Numbered from the stretch's first letter, positions 25,377 through 34,315 are shown. The stretch is 64,000 bases of DNA from Prevotella scopos JCM 17725 (GCF_018127785.1 NZ_CP072389.1:1364001-1428000); one strand, 5' to 3'. Program-made: numbers and translations. The notes: generated by a model from the sequence alone, not told the origin.

Positions 25377-26321
25377 CACGTTCTGTGGCTCTCCTGCAAT
25401 AAACTTCTTAATATTCTCAACACATATTGCCATTAGTCGCTCACGTGCGTCACGTGTTGCCCAAGCGATGTGTGGCGTGATAAACGCATTGGGTTGATGG
25501 AAGAGTGGATTGTCAGCGCGAGGAGGTTCCTCGGTCAGCACGTCGGCACAATAAGCTGCGAGTTGTCCGCTCTCCAGGGCATCAGCAACAGCCTGCTCGT
25601 CGATGAGACCACCACGTCCGGTATTGATGAGGATAGCACCACGGCGTACACCCTTCAGCGTCTCAGCGTTAATCATACGCGTGTTCTCCGCCGTCAAAGG
25701 ACAATGCAAGGTGATAACGTCAGACGTACTGAGCAAGCCTTCAAGGGTTGTCTTACGGATACACTCTGGTAGGTCGCTACTGTTCTTACTCGTGCAAGCC
25801 GAGATATCCATACCCAGGGCATGTGCAATCATTGCCACTTTCTGACCGATGTTGCCTAAGCCAACGATACCGAGTGTCTTACCAGCGAGTTCCACGAGTG
25901 GTGTGTCCCAATAGCAGAAGTCCTGCTGCTTGCTCCATTCGCCACGACGCACAGCCTCAGCATAATGGTCAACATGGGTGGTAGCGTTCAGGAGAAGGGC
26001 AAAGACGTGCTGTGCCACGCTATCCGTACTATAGGCAGGGATATTGCATACCACGATACCACGTTCACGTGCTGCAGCAACATCGATATTGTTATAACCT
26101 GTTGCTAGTTCACCGATATACTTCAATCGTGGAAGCTGTTCGAGCACCTCACGGGTGATGTTAACCTTATTGATAAGGATACCATCCGCATCTTTTGCTC
26201 GTTCAACGACTTGTTCTTGACTTGTGCGCTCATAGATGGTGCACTCTGCGATTTCTTTTATAGGCTCCCATGAGAGGTCGCCAGGATTGACTGCGTGGCA
26301 GTCGAGAATTGCTATTTTCAT
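25371..26321 (-). CDS. D-isomer-specific 2-hydroxyacid dehydrogenase (glycerate/hydroxypyruvate type)
   Basis: This is a 316-residue NAD(H)-dependent dehydrogenase. It has the Rossmann motif GIVGLGNIGQKVA near residue 148, the substrate-binding ELATGYNNID segment near residue 92, the HCPLT and INTGRGGLIDE motifs, and the catalytic HIAWATRDARERL (His-Ala-Trp variant) near the C-terminus. The nearest annotated group is glycerate dehydrogenase (hydroxypyruvate reductase). The substrate cannot be fixed without a search. Its stop codon TGA lies directly against the inverted hairpin repeat, which probably serves as its terminator. It is transcribed on its own or with a short leader; rarA is 127 bp upstream on the same strand. 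Confidence 0.9.
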   Translation of the reverse strand: MKIAILDCHAVNPGDLSWEPIKEIAECTIYERTSQEQVVERAKDADGILINKVNITREVLEQLPRLKYIGELATGYNNIDVAAARERGIVVCNIPAYSTDSVAQHVFALLLNATTHVDHYAEAVRRGEWSKQQDFCYWDTPLVELAGKTLGIVGLGNIGQKVAMIAHALGMDISACTSKNSSDLPECIRKTTLEGLLSTSDVITLHCPLTAENTRMINAETLKGVRRGAILINTGRGGLIDEQAVADALESGQLAAYCADVLTEEPPRADNPLFHQPNAFITPHIAWATRDARERLMAICVENIKKFIAGEPQNVV

Positions 26322-26448
26322 GTTTGTTGGGTGTTGGGTGTTGAGTGTCGATGAATTGTATTGTTAAGTAATCATCGACCTATGAAAATTATCAGAATCA
26401 TTTCCATCCATTGTCTCAACTTTATTCTTATATCATTCTAACTTTATC

Positions 26449-27669
26449 CTATTTGTCTCCCTCCCCCTTCGGGGAGGGCTGGGGTGGGGCTACCAACTCA
26501 TCCGGCATATACTGCTGCTCGACATAATGCCCCGGATAATCGTGTGGATACTTATAACCATCGCTATAACCGAGGTCCTTCATCAGCTTTGTTGGAGCAT
26601 TACGCAGATGGAGTGGGACAGGGAGGTTACCTGTCCGTCGTACTAACTCTATCGCTTCGTTGATGGCTTTATACGCAGAGTTATCCTTCTTCGAACGAGC
26701 CAGATAGACTACCGCCTCAGCCAATGGGATTCTACCTTCGGGCCATCCTATCTTTGTCACAGCGTCAAAGGCTGCATTCGCCAGCAATAGGGCGTTAGGG
26801 TTCGCAAGTCCGATATCCTCTGCGGCACTGATGACGACACGGCGCGCAATAAACTTCGGGTCTTCTCCTCCCTCAATCATGCGTGCCATCCAGTACAGTG
26901 CTGCATCAGGGTCGGAGCCACGAATCGACTTGATGAAGGCTGAGATGATATCATAGTGCATCTCACCATCCTTGTCATACGCCAACGGATTCTCTTGCAG
27001 TCGTTCCTCCACCATCTTATCGGTAATCACGACATCGTTGCCCGCCTCAGCTGAGATAATCAAGTCGAGAATGTTCAACAGCTTACGGGCATCACCCCCA
27101 CTGTATCGCAGCAGAGCACTCGTCTCACGCAGTTCGATATTCCGCTTCTTCAGTTCCACATCCTCCGTCACTGCTCGATGCAACAACTTCAGCAAATCTT
27201 CTTTCTCCAACGGCTTCAGCGTATAGAGTTGGCAGCGTGAGAGCAACGGACGAATCACTTCGAACGATGGGTTCTCTGTTGTCGCACCAATAAGCGTCAC
27301 CGTTCCCTTCTCTACCGCACCCAAGAGTGAGTCTTGCTGCGACTTCGAGAAACGATGGATCTCATCGATAAAGAGAATCGGTGAGACGGAATTGAAGAAC
27401 CGTCCACTCTGTGCCCTTTCAATGACATCTCGCACATCCTTCACACCACTCGTCACGGCAGAAAGCGTATAGAACGGTGTCTCTAAGCGATTAGCGATAA
27501 TCTGTGCTAACGTCGTCTTGCCCACGCCCGGTGGTCCCCAAAGGATAAACGACGCAATGCGCCCCGAGTCAATCATACGTCGGAGTACAGCCCCCTCACC
27601 AACGAGGTGTTCCTGTCCGATATAATCGTCGAGCGTGCGGGGGCGCAATCGTTCTGCCAATGGTTCCAT
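26449..27669 (-). CDS. rarA: Replication-associated recombination protein A (RarA/MgsA AAA+ ATPase)
   Basis: This is a 406-residue AAA+ ATPase related to clamp loaders that acts at stalled replication forks. It starts MEPLAERLRPRTLDDYIGQ, as expected for RarA. Walker A is WGPPGVGKTTLA near residue 45, Walker B is ILFIDEIHRF, and sensor I is LIGATTENPSFEV. The C-terminal tetramerisation region contains GGEDPKFIARR and SAAEDIGLANP. The last ten or so residues (APPQPSPKGEGDK) are encoded by a copy of the GGGGAGGG hairpin repeat, so the normal C-terminus was replaced or extended by repeat insertion. A consensus promoter lies just upstream. Confidence 0.95.
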   Translation of the reverse strand: MEPLAERLRPRTLDDYIGQEHLVGEGAVLRRMIDSGRIASFILWGPPGVGKTTLAQIIANRLETPFYTLSAVTSGVKDVRDVIERAQSGRFFNSVSPILFIDEIHRFSKSQQDSLLGAVEKGTVTLIGATTENPSFEVIRPLLSRCQLYTLKPLEKEDLLKLLHRAVTEDVELKKRNIELRETSALLRYSGGDARKLLNILDLIISAEAGNDVVITDKMVEERLQENPLAYDKDGEMHYDIISAFIKSIRGSDPDAALYWMARMIEGGEDPKFIARRVVISAAEDIGLANPNALLLANAAFDAVTKIGWPEGRIPLAEAVVYLARSKKDNSAYKAINEAIELVRRTGNLPVPLHLRNAPTKLMKDLGYSDGYKYPHDYPGHYVEQQYMPDELVAPPQPSPKGEGDK

Positions 27670-27694
27670 ATCTCTTCCTTTTTTATTGTAGTTA

Positions 27695-27725
27695 CAAAAG
27701 TACAGAAATTATCTCTAATAACAAA
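27695..27725 (-). promoter_or_regulatory. Promoter of rarA
   Basis: On the minus strand TTTG (27725-27722), 19 bp, TACTTTTG (27702-27695). The ATG is 26 bp downstream. Confidence 0.8.
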
Positions 27726-27831
27726 AAGTGAAATAAGTTTCTCCTGAAATATGAAGTGATTAGATAAATTTAATAAAGAGAAAAGCAGGTTAATGAATCT
27801 GCAATTCTTAGTACAGAAAAAAAGGAATATG

Positions 27832-27839
27832 TATCTTTG
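27832..27839 (+). promoter_or_regulatory. -7 element of the lipoprotein operon
   Basis: TATCTTTG matches the -7 consensus. No clear -33 TTTG is seen at the right distance. It would give a leader of about 200 nt before ATG 28050; the ORF frame inside that leader (27793-28032) has no signs of being a gene. Confidence 0.55.
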
Positions 27840-28049
27840 TACACATAAACCAACGAACTTTTTTCAACATAAAACAGGCGTTCTGATGACCAGATATTTT
27901 GAAGATTATCTGCTTCTAAGGGTTAAGACCACTGGGATAATACAACATTATCTGATAAAGCATCAGAACTCTTATGAGCGAAAACAAATAAAACTTTACG
28001 TGAAATACCTCCCTCTCCCTATTATTTATTAATTTAGAAACACAATAAG

Positions 28050-28793
28050 ATGAAACATCCCAAATCAAAGTTATTTATTGCGCTCGCGTGTTTAGTCCTT
28101 CCACTTTTGTTTGCTTCATGTTCAAAAGATGAAGAAAACGAAAACGACCACATGCCCTTTGTTCCTATCGAATATCATGATTTCACAGCTGATATCCTGC
28201 AACCTAATATTAATTATTCAATTCCTATCCAAGGAGACGATGCTGACGATTTCTTTTCTAAGGCTGTGGGCACCTACGAGGGTATGCTAACCGTTTATGA
28301 CCCTAAAACCAAACAGGTAATTCTTTCTAATTTTGATAATCATCTTACCATCAAATTTAGGAGGCGCTTTAATGAGTTTATTATAAATCCTATACCCCTT
28401 TCTTTTACATTATATGCTTTAAAGAAGGATCAATATGCTTATGATTTATTGTATAAAATAATCAAGGAACGAAACTCGTGGAAAAAAGAACAAATGAATA
28501 CATTTGACACAAAACTCATAGGAAGAAGCAAGAAGAATCCTTCAGAAGTGGCATTCCTATTGAATGATCCACATTACCCCTACTCATACATGCGGGAATA
28601 TATTAGTGAACGTTATGCCTTGACAGAAATGTATTTTAGTATCTGTGGAACTATCAACAATACAACGAAAGAATTAACGGTGTACATAAAGCCAGAGAAT
28701 GCCTTGTTTTATGACAGCATGATTCAAAACAATAAAATAAAAGCCGAATTCAATGACGTTTATTTTATATGCAAATTAAAGAAGACAGCATAG
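28050..28793 (+). CDS. DUF4840-like lipoprotein
   Basis: This is a 247-residue secreted lipoprotein. The signal peptide KLFIALACLVLPLLFASCSK ends in a lipobox (FASC, Cys about residue 24), followed by an acidic linker (KDEENEND) as is common for surface lipoproteins of Bacteroidetes. The body contains FFSKAVGTYEGMLTVYDPKT, which resembles DUF4840-type Prevotella proteins. Function is unknown. It shares layout with the next gene (lipobox, GxYxGxxxVYDPxT near residue 90) and lies 54 bp before it on the same strand, so the two are probably an operon of duplicated genes. Confidence 0.82.
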   Translation: MKHPKSKLFIALACLVLPLLFASCSKDEENENDHMPFVPIEYHDFTADILQPNINYSIPIQGDDADDFFSKAVGTYEGMLTVYDPKTKQVILSNFDNHLTIKFRRRFNEFIINPIPLSFTLYALKKDQYAYDLLYKIIKERNSWKKEQMNTFDTKLIGRSKKNPSEVAFLLNDPHYPYSYMREYISERYALTEMYFSICGTINNTTKELTVYIKPENALFYDSMIQNNKIKAEFNDVYFICKLKKTA

Positions 28794-28847
28794 GATAAAC
28801 TGATTTCCCTTTTACAAAAAGAATAAACTATGAATAAAGAATAAATT

Positions 28848-29537
28848 ATGAATAACAAGAATCAATACAACCTACTCTTCGCTCTTTTCCTGCTGTTGGT
28901 TGGCAGCTTTGCTGTTTCATGTACGAAAGATGATGAAAACACAACAGACAACACCTCTACTTTTGCACCTATCAGTAGTGAAGAAGCACTTAAAGTACAG
29001 AAATCTATACCCGGTAAGTATAAAGGTAATGTGCATGTTTACGACCCTTCAACTAAGAAGAATTATTATTCCAATTCAAGGCTTGACTTCGACTCTCTAA
29101 TCATCTACGATAAAGAAAAATATAAATATGGCTATTTAACCTTGTCACGCGACACGTATGTGCAGTTACACAATATTGATAAAACTGGGATAAACGATAC
29201 ACTATCAGAGATATTTACTCAACGAGACGAAAAGGCTAATATAGAACTTGAGGGCATTCGCTTTAGCAGTCGCAACCAACAAGACAGTTGTATATATCGT
29301 TTTGAAGTAACACAAGGAGTGGTTACTTTTGGAGATACTGACACTGCAAGAGACTATCTAAGGCATTTAGAAACTTATTTTAAAGGATTCGGATATTATA
29401 ACGTAAAAACAAGTAAGTTTAAAATTTATCTTCTTCCTTACAATGCCTACACAATGCTATATCAGGTACCCTTGGAATACGGAAGAATTCCACTCACAGG
29501 ACGTTATCTGGTTTATGAACTCACAAAGGTTCAATAA
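28848..29537 (+). CDS. DUF4840-like lipoprotein, paralogue of the preceding gene
   Basis: This is a 229-residue lipoprotein with signal peptide LLFALFLLLVGSFAVSCTKD (lipobox AVSC, Cys about 26). The conserved segment EEALKVQKSIPGKYKGNVHV is followed by YDPSTKKNYYSNS, matching the family feature in the upstream neighbour. I chose ATG 28848; an ATG 18 bases upstream (28830) begins a short frame, and a duplicated ATGAATAA(C/A)A(A/G)GAATA sequence is seen there. A strong terminator follows about 115 bp downstream. Function is unknown; it is probably exported to the outer membrane or cell surface. Confidence 0.82.
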   Translation: MNNKNQYNLLFALFLLLVGSFAVSCTKDDENTTDNTSTFAPISSEEALKVQKSIPGKYKGNVHVYDPSTKKNYYSNSRLDFDSLIIYDKEKYKYGYLTLSRDTYVQLHNIDKTGINDTLSEIFTQRDEKANIELEGIRFSSRNQQDSCIYRFEVTQGVVTFGDTDTARDYLRHLETYFKGFGYYNVKTSKFKIYLLPYNAYTMLYQVPLEYGRIPLTGRYLVYELTKVQ

Positions 29538-29652
29538 GATGTACTGACACATCTTCTCTTGTTAGATAATTTCATAACCGACAGTATCCATAATTATGAA
29601 TCACTTTTGCTTTGTGAAACCCACAGAGAAGTCAAGGTCAAAGAATACACAG

Positions 29653-29686
29653 AACGCCCCTCTCCACTTCGGAGAGGGGCGTTTTT
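29653..29686 (+). terminator. Intrinsic terminator of the lipoprotein operon
   Basis: A 13-bp perfect stem AACGCCCCTCTCC / GGAGAGGGGCGTT with loop ACTTC is followed by a T-run (GTTTTTGG). It is derived from the GGGGAGGG repeat family. Confidence 0.9.
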
Positions 29687-29773
29687 GGTGTTTGCCGAGT
29701 TTATAGTTGACAAGTTATATTGTAGCAATAAACGCAGCAAACAAGGATAATCATAATTCTGAATCCCCAGTAC

Positions 29774-31477
29774 TTACTGTGCATAGACAGGTCGGATGTT
29801 ATACATGTTCCACTTAGGGTTGTTACCACTTCTAGCGCCGTCAACAGTACCAGGATAGAGCCAACCGTTGTTCATGTAGTAAGCTGAGAACGCTGTAGCC
29901 TGGGAGTAGTTGCAGCGGTTGCCATCAGAGGTCCAATAGTAAGCCTGACCGCCAGGACGCTGTAGGCGTGGTGCACCATCATTGTATTCGGTGTAAGCAC
30001 CGGCGAATGGGAGGAACACACCCTTGTCGATATCCTCCTTGGTGAACTTCTTCATGCTTGTGCGACAATCATTGTACTTACCTACGTAGATGCCATTAGG
30101 GCGGTTTGTGACACCGATAACACGACCATCTTTGTCGAGCACCTTACCCTTCTTGCAAGCCTCTACTGTTGGGTCGAAGAGTACACCAACGATGATGTTG
30201 CTGCCCTCTTGATAGTAACCAACATACTCGCCAGTCTTAGCCATCAGGTGGTTAAAATCAGCCTTTGTAGGGAGCATCCACTTACCCTTAGAGGTGTGGT
30301 AAGCAAGGTCACCATAGCATTGGTTCTGAATCAGTGCCTGAATATTACCCGTGTGATATGAGTAATAACGAGAGTAATCGTGGCTGTAATTGTTTGCACA
30401 AGCGATGTTGCCCCAACGGAAGTGGTCGAAAGAGGATGTGTTGAAAGCACGTGGGAGGAACTCTGGATAGAGATTGAATGGGTCAGAATTGGTATAGAAG
30501 TAATCCCATGCCTGCTTTGCCAATCTGTAACCTGGAACCCAACCATCTAAGCGAGTGCAAGGATTGTACTGCAAGTTATACTTACCCCATTTCTTTCCGT
30601 CAATGTCAATCCATGGTGTATTTGTAACCTCCAAGTTCTCAAAATAATATCTGGCCTTTTCGAGATTAAAAGGCTTCTTGATTTCAGAGTAGTATATCTC
30701 ACCATCAGTCGTCTCGATAGTATATTTTGGTGCGAATTGTGCATCAGGGAAAAGCAATACATAAAATGTATCGAGAGGTTCATCTGCAGTAATCGTTAAA
30801 TCGCCCTTAGAAGAGTGGCTCATATTACCTGTAGCAAGGTCGAACGCTGCATGGGTATAAACGTTATGGAGGATTACGCGCTTAATCTTCTTCAAAGGTT
30901 GACCTTTGAAATGCATGGTAAATCCTAATATCGAATACTGTTTGTGGAAGGTTACATTAGCCAATGCATTAACACCTTGAGACGAGATGTTCTTTACCTT
31001 ATTCCATGAGTAATCAAAGAATCTGAAGTTTTCAACAGTACCATTCTGATGGCCTTTTACAACTTCGCCCTTATCATAGAGCGTATTCTCTGTTAACCCT
31101 AAGTTGAGAACGCCCATGCGTGGATCATTCTGAACGTATCTGTAAGGATAGAACAGCGCAATCTCGTCACCTTCCTTCCAATGAACATCACCCACGAATT
31201 TTGAATCAAATCCGTCATTTGCCATGGACAGATAGTCATAATCCTTTTGTGGCGAAGTGATGTTGTAAACAAAGAAACGATCGCCTTTATTCCAGGTGAT
31301 AGGCTTTGTTAGTGAAACATTTGTACGTGTCATAGGCTCCTGTACCTCTGTGATGATAAATGAACGAACAGGCGAGTTTGTAGCTGCTGATTGCTCATCA
31401 GTCACTTCAGTTGAACAAGATGCCAGGATTAAAGTGGTCGTACTTAGTAATAATGTGTAAAAACTTTTAATGGTCAT
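29774..31477 (-). CDS. Fimbrillin-like lipoprotein with C-terminal FISUMP/major-paralogous-like domain
   Basis: This is a 567-residue secreted lipoprotein. The signal peptide LLLSTTTLILASCSTE has its lipobox Cys at about residue 20. Residues 30-290 look like the Mfa-like/fimbrillin family (TRTNVSLTKPITWNKGDRFF, WKEGDEIALFYPY). The C-terminal part (about 300-560) has features of the FISUMP-type domain: WMLPTKADFNHLMAKTGEYV, then LPFAGAYTEY, and a closing GARSGNNPKWNMYNIRPVYA. It is probably a surface adhesin or minor fimbrial subunit. The small 77-residue gene 37 bp upstream is likely co-transcribed with it. Confidence 0.78.
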   Translation of the reverse strand: MTIKSFYTLLLSTTTLILASCSTEVTDEQSAATNSPVRSFIITEVQEPMTRTNVSLTKPITWNKGDRFFVYNITSPQKDYDYLSMANDGFDSKFVGDVHWKEGDEIALFYPYRYVQNDPRMGVLNLGLTENTLYDKGEVVKGHQNGTVENFRFFDYSWNKVKNISSQGVNALANVTFHKQYSILGFTMHFKGQPLKKIKRVILHNVYTHAAFDLATGNMSHSSKGDLTITADEPLDTFYVLLFPDAQFAPKYTIETTDGEIYYSEIKKPFNLEKARYYFENLEVTNTPWIDIDGKKWGKYNLQYNPCTRLDGWVPGYRLAKQAWDYFYTNSDPFNLYPEFLPRAFNTSSFDHFRWGNIACANNYSHDYSRYYSYHTGNIQALIQNQCYGDLAYHTSKGKWMLPTKADFNHLMAKTGEYVGYYQEGSNIIVGVLFDPTVEACKKGKVLDKDGRVIGVTNRPNGIYVGKYNDCRTSMKKFTKEDIDKGVFLPFAGAYTEYNDGAPRLQRPGGQAYYWTSDGNRCNYSQATAFSAYYMNNGWLYPGTVDGARSGNNPKWNMYNIRPVYAQ

Positions 31478-31514
31478 GTTCTTAAGTCTTTAGTTAATAT
31501 TAATTTTCAATACT

Positions 31515-31748
31515 TTAGTCTTCATCTTCGAGGGGGAGAATGTCTTCTGGTGCTGGTGAAGGAGTGCCCGCCTTTACTTGCCCCCAACCACCTGTTGTCT
31601 GTTCTGGGAATGGATAGTAAGGAGCTGGTTGCTGACTTCCTCCTCCTGGTCGAAATCCACCATTGTTACCATTACCAGTTCCTGCCAACAAGTAACCTTC
31701 AACCTCAACTTTTGTACACGCAGTGTACGGTTTCAAATAAATCTTCAT
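31515..31748 (-). CDS. Small glycine/proline-rich protein (77 aa), possible secreted peptide precursor
   Basis: The product starts MKIYLKPYTACTKVEVEGYL and continues LAGTGNGNNGG. The pattern KPxxxxxxVExxxLLAG followed by a low-complexity tail is seen at the start of many short Bacteroidales proteins of unknown role. The rest is Gly/Pro/Gln-rich and ends in an acidic tail (PLEDED). There is no hydrophobic signal peptide. A G-G cleavage-like boundary after LLAG and a neutral Gly-rich core make a processed peptide possible, but no modification enzyme is adjacent. It lies 37 bp upstream of the fimbrillin-like lipoprotein gene, in operon-like spacing. Confidence 0.65.
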   Translation of the reverse strand: MKIYLKPYTACTKVEVEGYLLAGTGNGNNGGFRPGGGSQQPAPYYPFPEQTTGGWGQVKAGTPSPAPEDILPLEDED

Positions 31749-32225
31749 TTTTGTTCTTATTTTTTGGTTATTTTCGTTATAATTTTTATGAATAATGAAT
31801 TCTAAATACGCAATTTTTCTTAAGTTATGTTTTACTTACACATACCGACATTTGTATTTGATTTCATCTGCGGTAAAACCTCTCTATATAATAAGGTGAA
31901 TTAATATATATGTTGGTGGCAAATGCTAAATTCAAATTGGGTAACATGTTGTTTTTTTAATGTGAGCTATTTTTTGATGAGACAAAGTTATATAAAAAAG
32001 GTTCTTGTCATTTAGTTTCCATTGAAAAAAATAACTAATAAATATTTAGAAATCTGACACTCTTAATATAGGTAAAATTTCTAGTTAATTTCTCTTTCAA
32101 ATCTAAATAAATAAACTAAAATATTCGAGCAAAACACAACGTAAGTTAAGCAAGAAAGAAAACGATAACTCATTTATTCACAATAATTTGGGGTGTTGGG
32201 TGTAAAAACCATACTTTTCAATATA
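31749..32225. other. AT-rich intergenic region, no gene seen
   Basis: About 480 bp of AT-rich DNA between divergent transcription units. It probably holds the promoter of the small-protein/fimbrillin-like operon, but I could not find a well-spaced -33/-7 pair. Confidence 0.5.
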
Positions 32226-32510
32226 TTTTTGTGGTTTTAGAGCGCTATAATGGTGCTATAATGGCGCATGTGGGTGATTCGTTATAGCGCCTAAAAATAT
32301 TGTCAAAAGTATGGCCTCCAACTAAACAAAACTCCAGATTGCCCTTTGTTTTAATACACTTAACGCACATGAAATCCATCCCCATCCATATACAGCAATG
32401 GTGTTAACTCTTCGCACATGTGGTGCATACCCTCCGCACCACATGTGCATACCCTCCGCACCACATGTGCTAAGCACCCGCACCAAATCGGTCGAATGTC
32501 ACTTTTCTGT
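32226..32510 (+). repeat. 280-bp dispersed repeat with terminal inverted stem (copy 1)
   Basis: It starts with an inverted pair, AGCGCTATAA ... TTATAGCGCC, separated by about 30 bp. The conserved text CCTCCAACTAAACAAAACTC and TATACAGCAATGGTGTTAAC follows. It ends in three GCACCACATGTGC units (about 32405-32482). A second copy lies at 42893-43180, in which the stem bases differ but still pair. No coding potential. Confidence 0.85.
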
Positions 32511-32617
32511 TAATTCGCATCTTGTACTTTATTAAAGTATAAAACACAACGTTTTGACATCTTTATATTACAAAAAGTAGAAAAACATTCAAAAAGGAGA
32601 AGATTTTGAGTTAAAAT

Positions 32618-32648
32618 CTTGCTTTTATAGTTTTTTTTAGTACTTTTG
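32618..32648 (+). promoter_or_regulatory. Promoter of the Panacea gene pair
   Basis: CTTG at 32618-32621, 19 bp, TACTTTTG at 32641-32648. The leader to ATG 32725 is about 70 nt. Confidence 0.75.
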
Positions 32649-32724
32649 TGGTGGGAATCACTTAAAATCTTAATACGCAGATTAGAAAAATATAAGAAAG
32701 AGGTATATCCAATAACAGATTCTT

Positions 32725-33210
32725 ATGATTGACGTAATAAAAGTAGCTTCTTATATCTACAAAAGATATAAAGATGAGAAGAATACGGAGATAGATCAAA
32801 TGAAACTTCATAAACTTCTGTATTTTTCTCAGCGCGAATCTATTATTCGTACAGGTCAGCAGATGTTCAAAGAACAGTTTGAGGCATGGAAGTATGGACC
32901 TGTTATTGTAAAGGTTCGTGACAAATACAAATCTAAGGCACTCAACGAAATGCCAACAGAAGCAGAGTTGGCACCTTACCAAGAGTCGCTTAATTTTGTT
33001 TTTCAGAATTATGCGTCTAAGGATTCATGGTCTTTGAGTATTCTTGCACATGGAGAAAGTTCTTGGCAGAATGCTCGTGAAGGTTATGGACCAGACGATC
33101 GTTGCACTGTTCCAATGAATCTTGATGATATTAGAAATGATGCAGAACGTATAAAAATGCGAAGATTCTATTTTGATGAGATATTACCTCAAATCAAGAA
33201 AAACAACTAA
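32725..33210 (+). CDS. Panacea-domain (DUF4065) protein, putative antitoxin
   Basis: This 161-residue protein of the DUF4065/Panacea (SocA-like) family spans essentially its whole length. It has the N-terminal VASYIYKRYKDEKN helix, the hallmark MKLHKLLYFSQRE segment, then FEAWKYGPVIVKVRDKY and the C-terminal SWSLSILAHGESSW region. Panacea proteins act as antitoxins in many two-gene toxin-antitoxin systems (established for the family). It is followed by its partner with no gap: TAA 33208-33210, ATG 33211. Operon spacing and promoter support a TA pair here. Confidence 0.88.
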   Translation: MIDVIKVASYIYKRYKDEKNTEIDQMKLHKLLYFSQRESIIRTGQQMFKEQFEAWKYGPVIVKVRDKYKSKALNEMPTEAELAPYQESLNFVFQNYASKDSWSLSILAHGESSWQNAREGYGPDDRCTVPMNLDDIRNDAERIKMRRFYFDEILPQIKKNN

Positions 33211-34077
33211 ATGTCTATACTAATAGAAAAAGCATTAGCCTTAATTGATGACCTTGAGATAAGAAGAGCACGAGAAATAGATGAGAGTGTTTTGCGCTCT
33301 ATGACTGGCCCCATTATTGATGGGCAAGAGCAGAAACAGATCAAGGACTGCTTTACCTCTAAGGACTATTTAGAAGATGATAAGAAAGGGCATCTTTCTT
33401 CTTTTGTTGTGATGTCTCCAACCAATATTCCTTTAATCTTTTTCTCCTTAAGATGTGGTGAATTGTTCCAAGTTACCCAGCCTGAGAAAATGGAAGTTGG
33501 CTATGAGGCTATAAAAGCCATCTATAGGCTTCAAAGAAAAGAATATAGTTCTGAGGAAGAAAGAATCCTGCTTATGGAGACTGTGGATAGAGCCAAGAAA
33601 AAAGGTATGGCATATGATGAAATGGAGTACTTCTATTATAAGAAGAATCGTTGGAAAAAAGATGAAGAACTTGAGCATACGAAAGCTGTTACTAAGGTAC
33701 GAAATTCTTTCCCTGCTGTAGAATTGAAATTGTTTGGAACTAACGAAGCAGGAAAGGAGTACTGGAAGTCATTAGGTCTTCCAAAGGAGAGAAAGATGGG
33801 AGAAACACTATTTTGGCTAAAGGTTGTGGGTACACTTGAAATGATGCATAAATACGTAGGCTGTCAATATGTATATTTGTTTGCAGCTGACAAAGAAGCT
33901 GATGGGCAGTTGGTTCAATATTATAGAGTGCGTCTTGGATTTAAGTCTGATGCAAGTTTATCAGCTAATAAGCCTGAGTTCGATTGGCAATGTCAATTTC
34001 TTTTCCAAGGAATAGAGGATTTATTTAATAGAAGAATGTTGTTTAAAAACTCGCTTAGAGGGTTAGAGGGTAGTTGA
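33211..34077 (+). CDS. Putative toxin partner of the Panacea protein (acetyltransferase-like C-terminus)
   Basis: This is a 288-residue protein of uncertain family. The C-terminal third has a pattern reminiscent of GNAT folds: VYLFAADKEADGQLVQYYRV followed by RLGF, with the usual strand, helix and closing YY...LGF. The central part has charged helices (RKEYSSEEERILLMETVDRA). The N-terminal part has SMTGPIIDGQ and LSSFVVMSPTN and could be a substrate-binding region. It starts on the base after the Panacea stop, so it is the candidate toxin (or modification effector) of the pair. A GNAT-like toxin with a Panacea partner is inferred, not confirmed. Confidence 0.6.
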   Translation: MSILIEKALALIDDLEIRRAREIDESVLRSMTGPIIDGQEQKQIKDCFTSKDYLEDDKKGHLSSFVVMSPTNIPLIFFSLRCGELFQVTQPEKMEVGYEAIKAIYRLQRKEYSSEEERILLMETVDRAKKKGMAYDEMEYFYYKKNRWKKDEELEHTKAVTKVRNSFPAVELKLFGTNEAGKEYWKSLGLPKERKMGETLFWLKVVGTLEMMHKYVGCQYVYLFAADKEADGQLVQYYRVRLGFKSDASLSANKPEFDWQCQFLFQGIEDLFNRRMLFKNSLRGLEGS

Positions 34078-34284
34078 CAAGTTTACAAGTTACTTGTTAT
34101 AAAGGAAAACTCGTTCTCATGTTACTTTGTCTTTTTTCGCAAGCAACTTGTTCACCTGTCCACCCGTTCACTCGTCCACTTAACCCCCGTCCACTTGAAA
34201 ACTTTGTCTACTAATCAGCTCGTTCACTCGTCAGCTCGTTCACCCGTTAATTGAGTATAAACTATCTTGTAAATGCAATTAAAA
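34078..34284. repeat. Low-complexity GTCCACTCGTTCACTCG intergenic block
   Basis: This 200-bp block repeats CGTTCACTCGTCAGCTCGTT-like words. It resembles the CTCGTTAACTCGTCAACT blocks near 15041, 23412 and 43285. There is no gene. Confidence 0.6.
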
Positions 34285-34315
34285 CTTGTTTTTTGAATAT
34301 TTTTTGCTAAATTTG
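34285..34315 (+). promoter_or_regulatory. Promoter of the SusC/SusD operon
   Basis: CTTG at 34285-34288, 19 bp, TAAATTTG at 34308-34315. It is followed by a leader of about 175 nt to ATG 34500. Confidence 0.75.

Noticed and set aside
27793..28032. 79-codon ORF before the first lipoprotein
   Set aside because: It starts upstream of the -7 element at 27832, and the sequence has no family features; treated as leader RNA.
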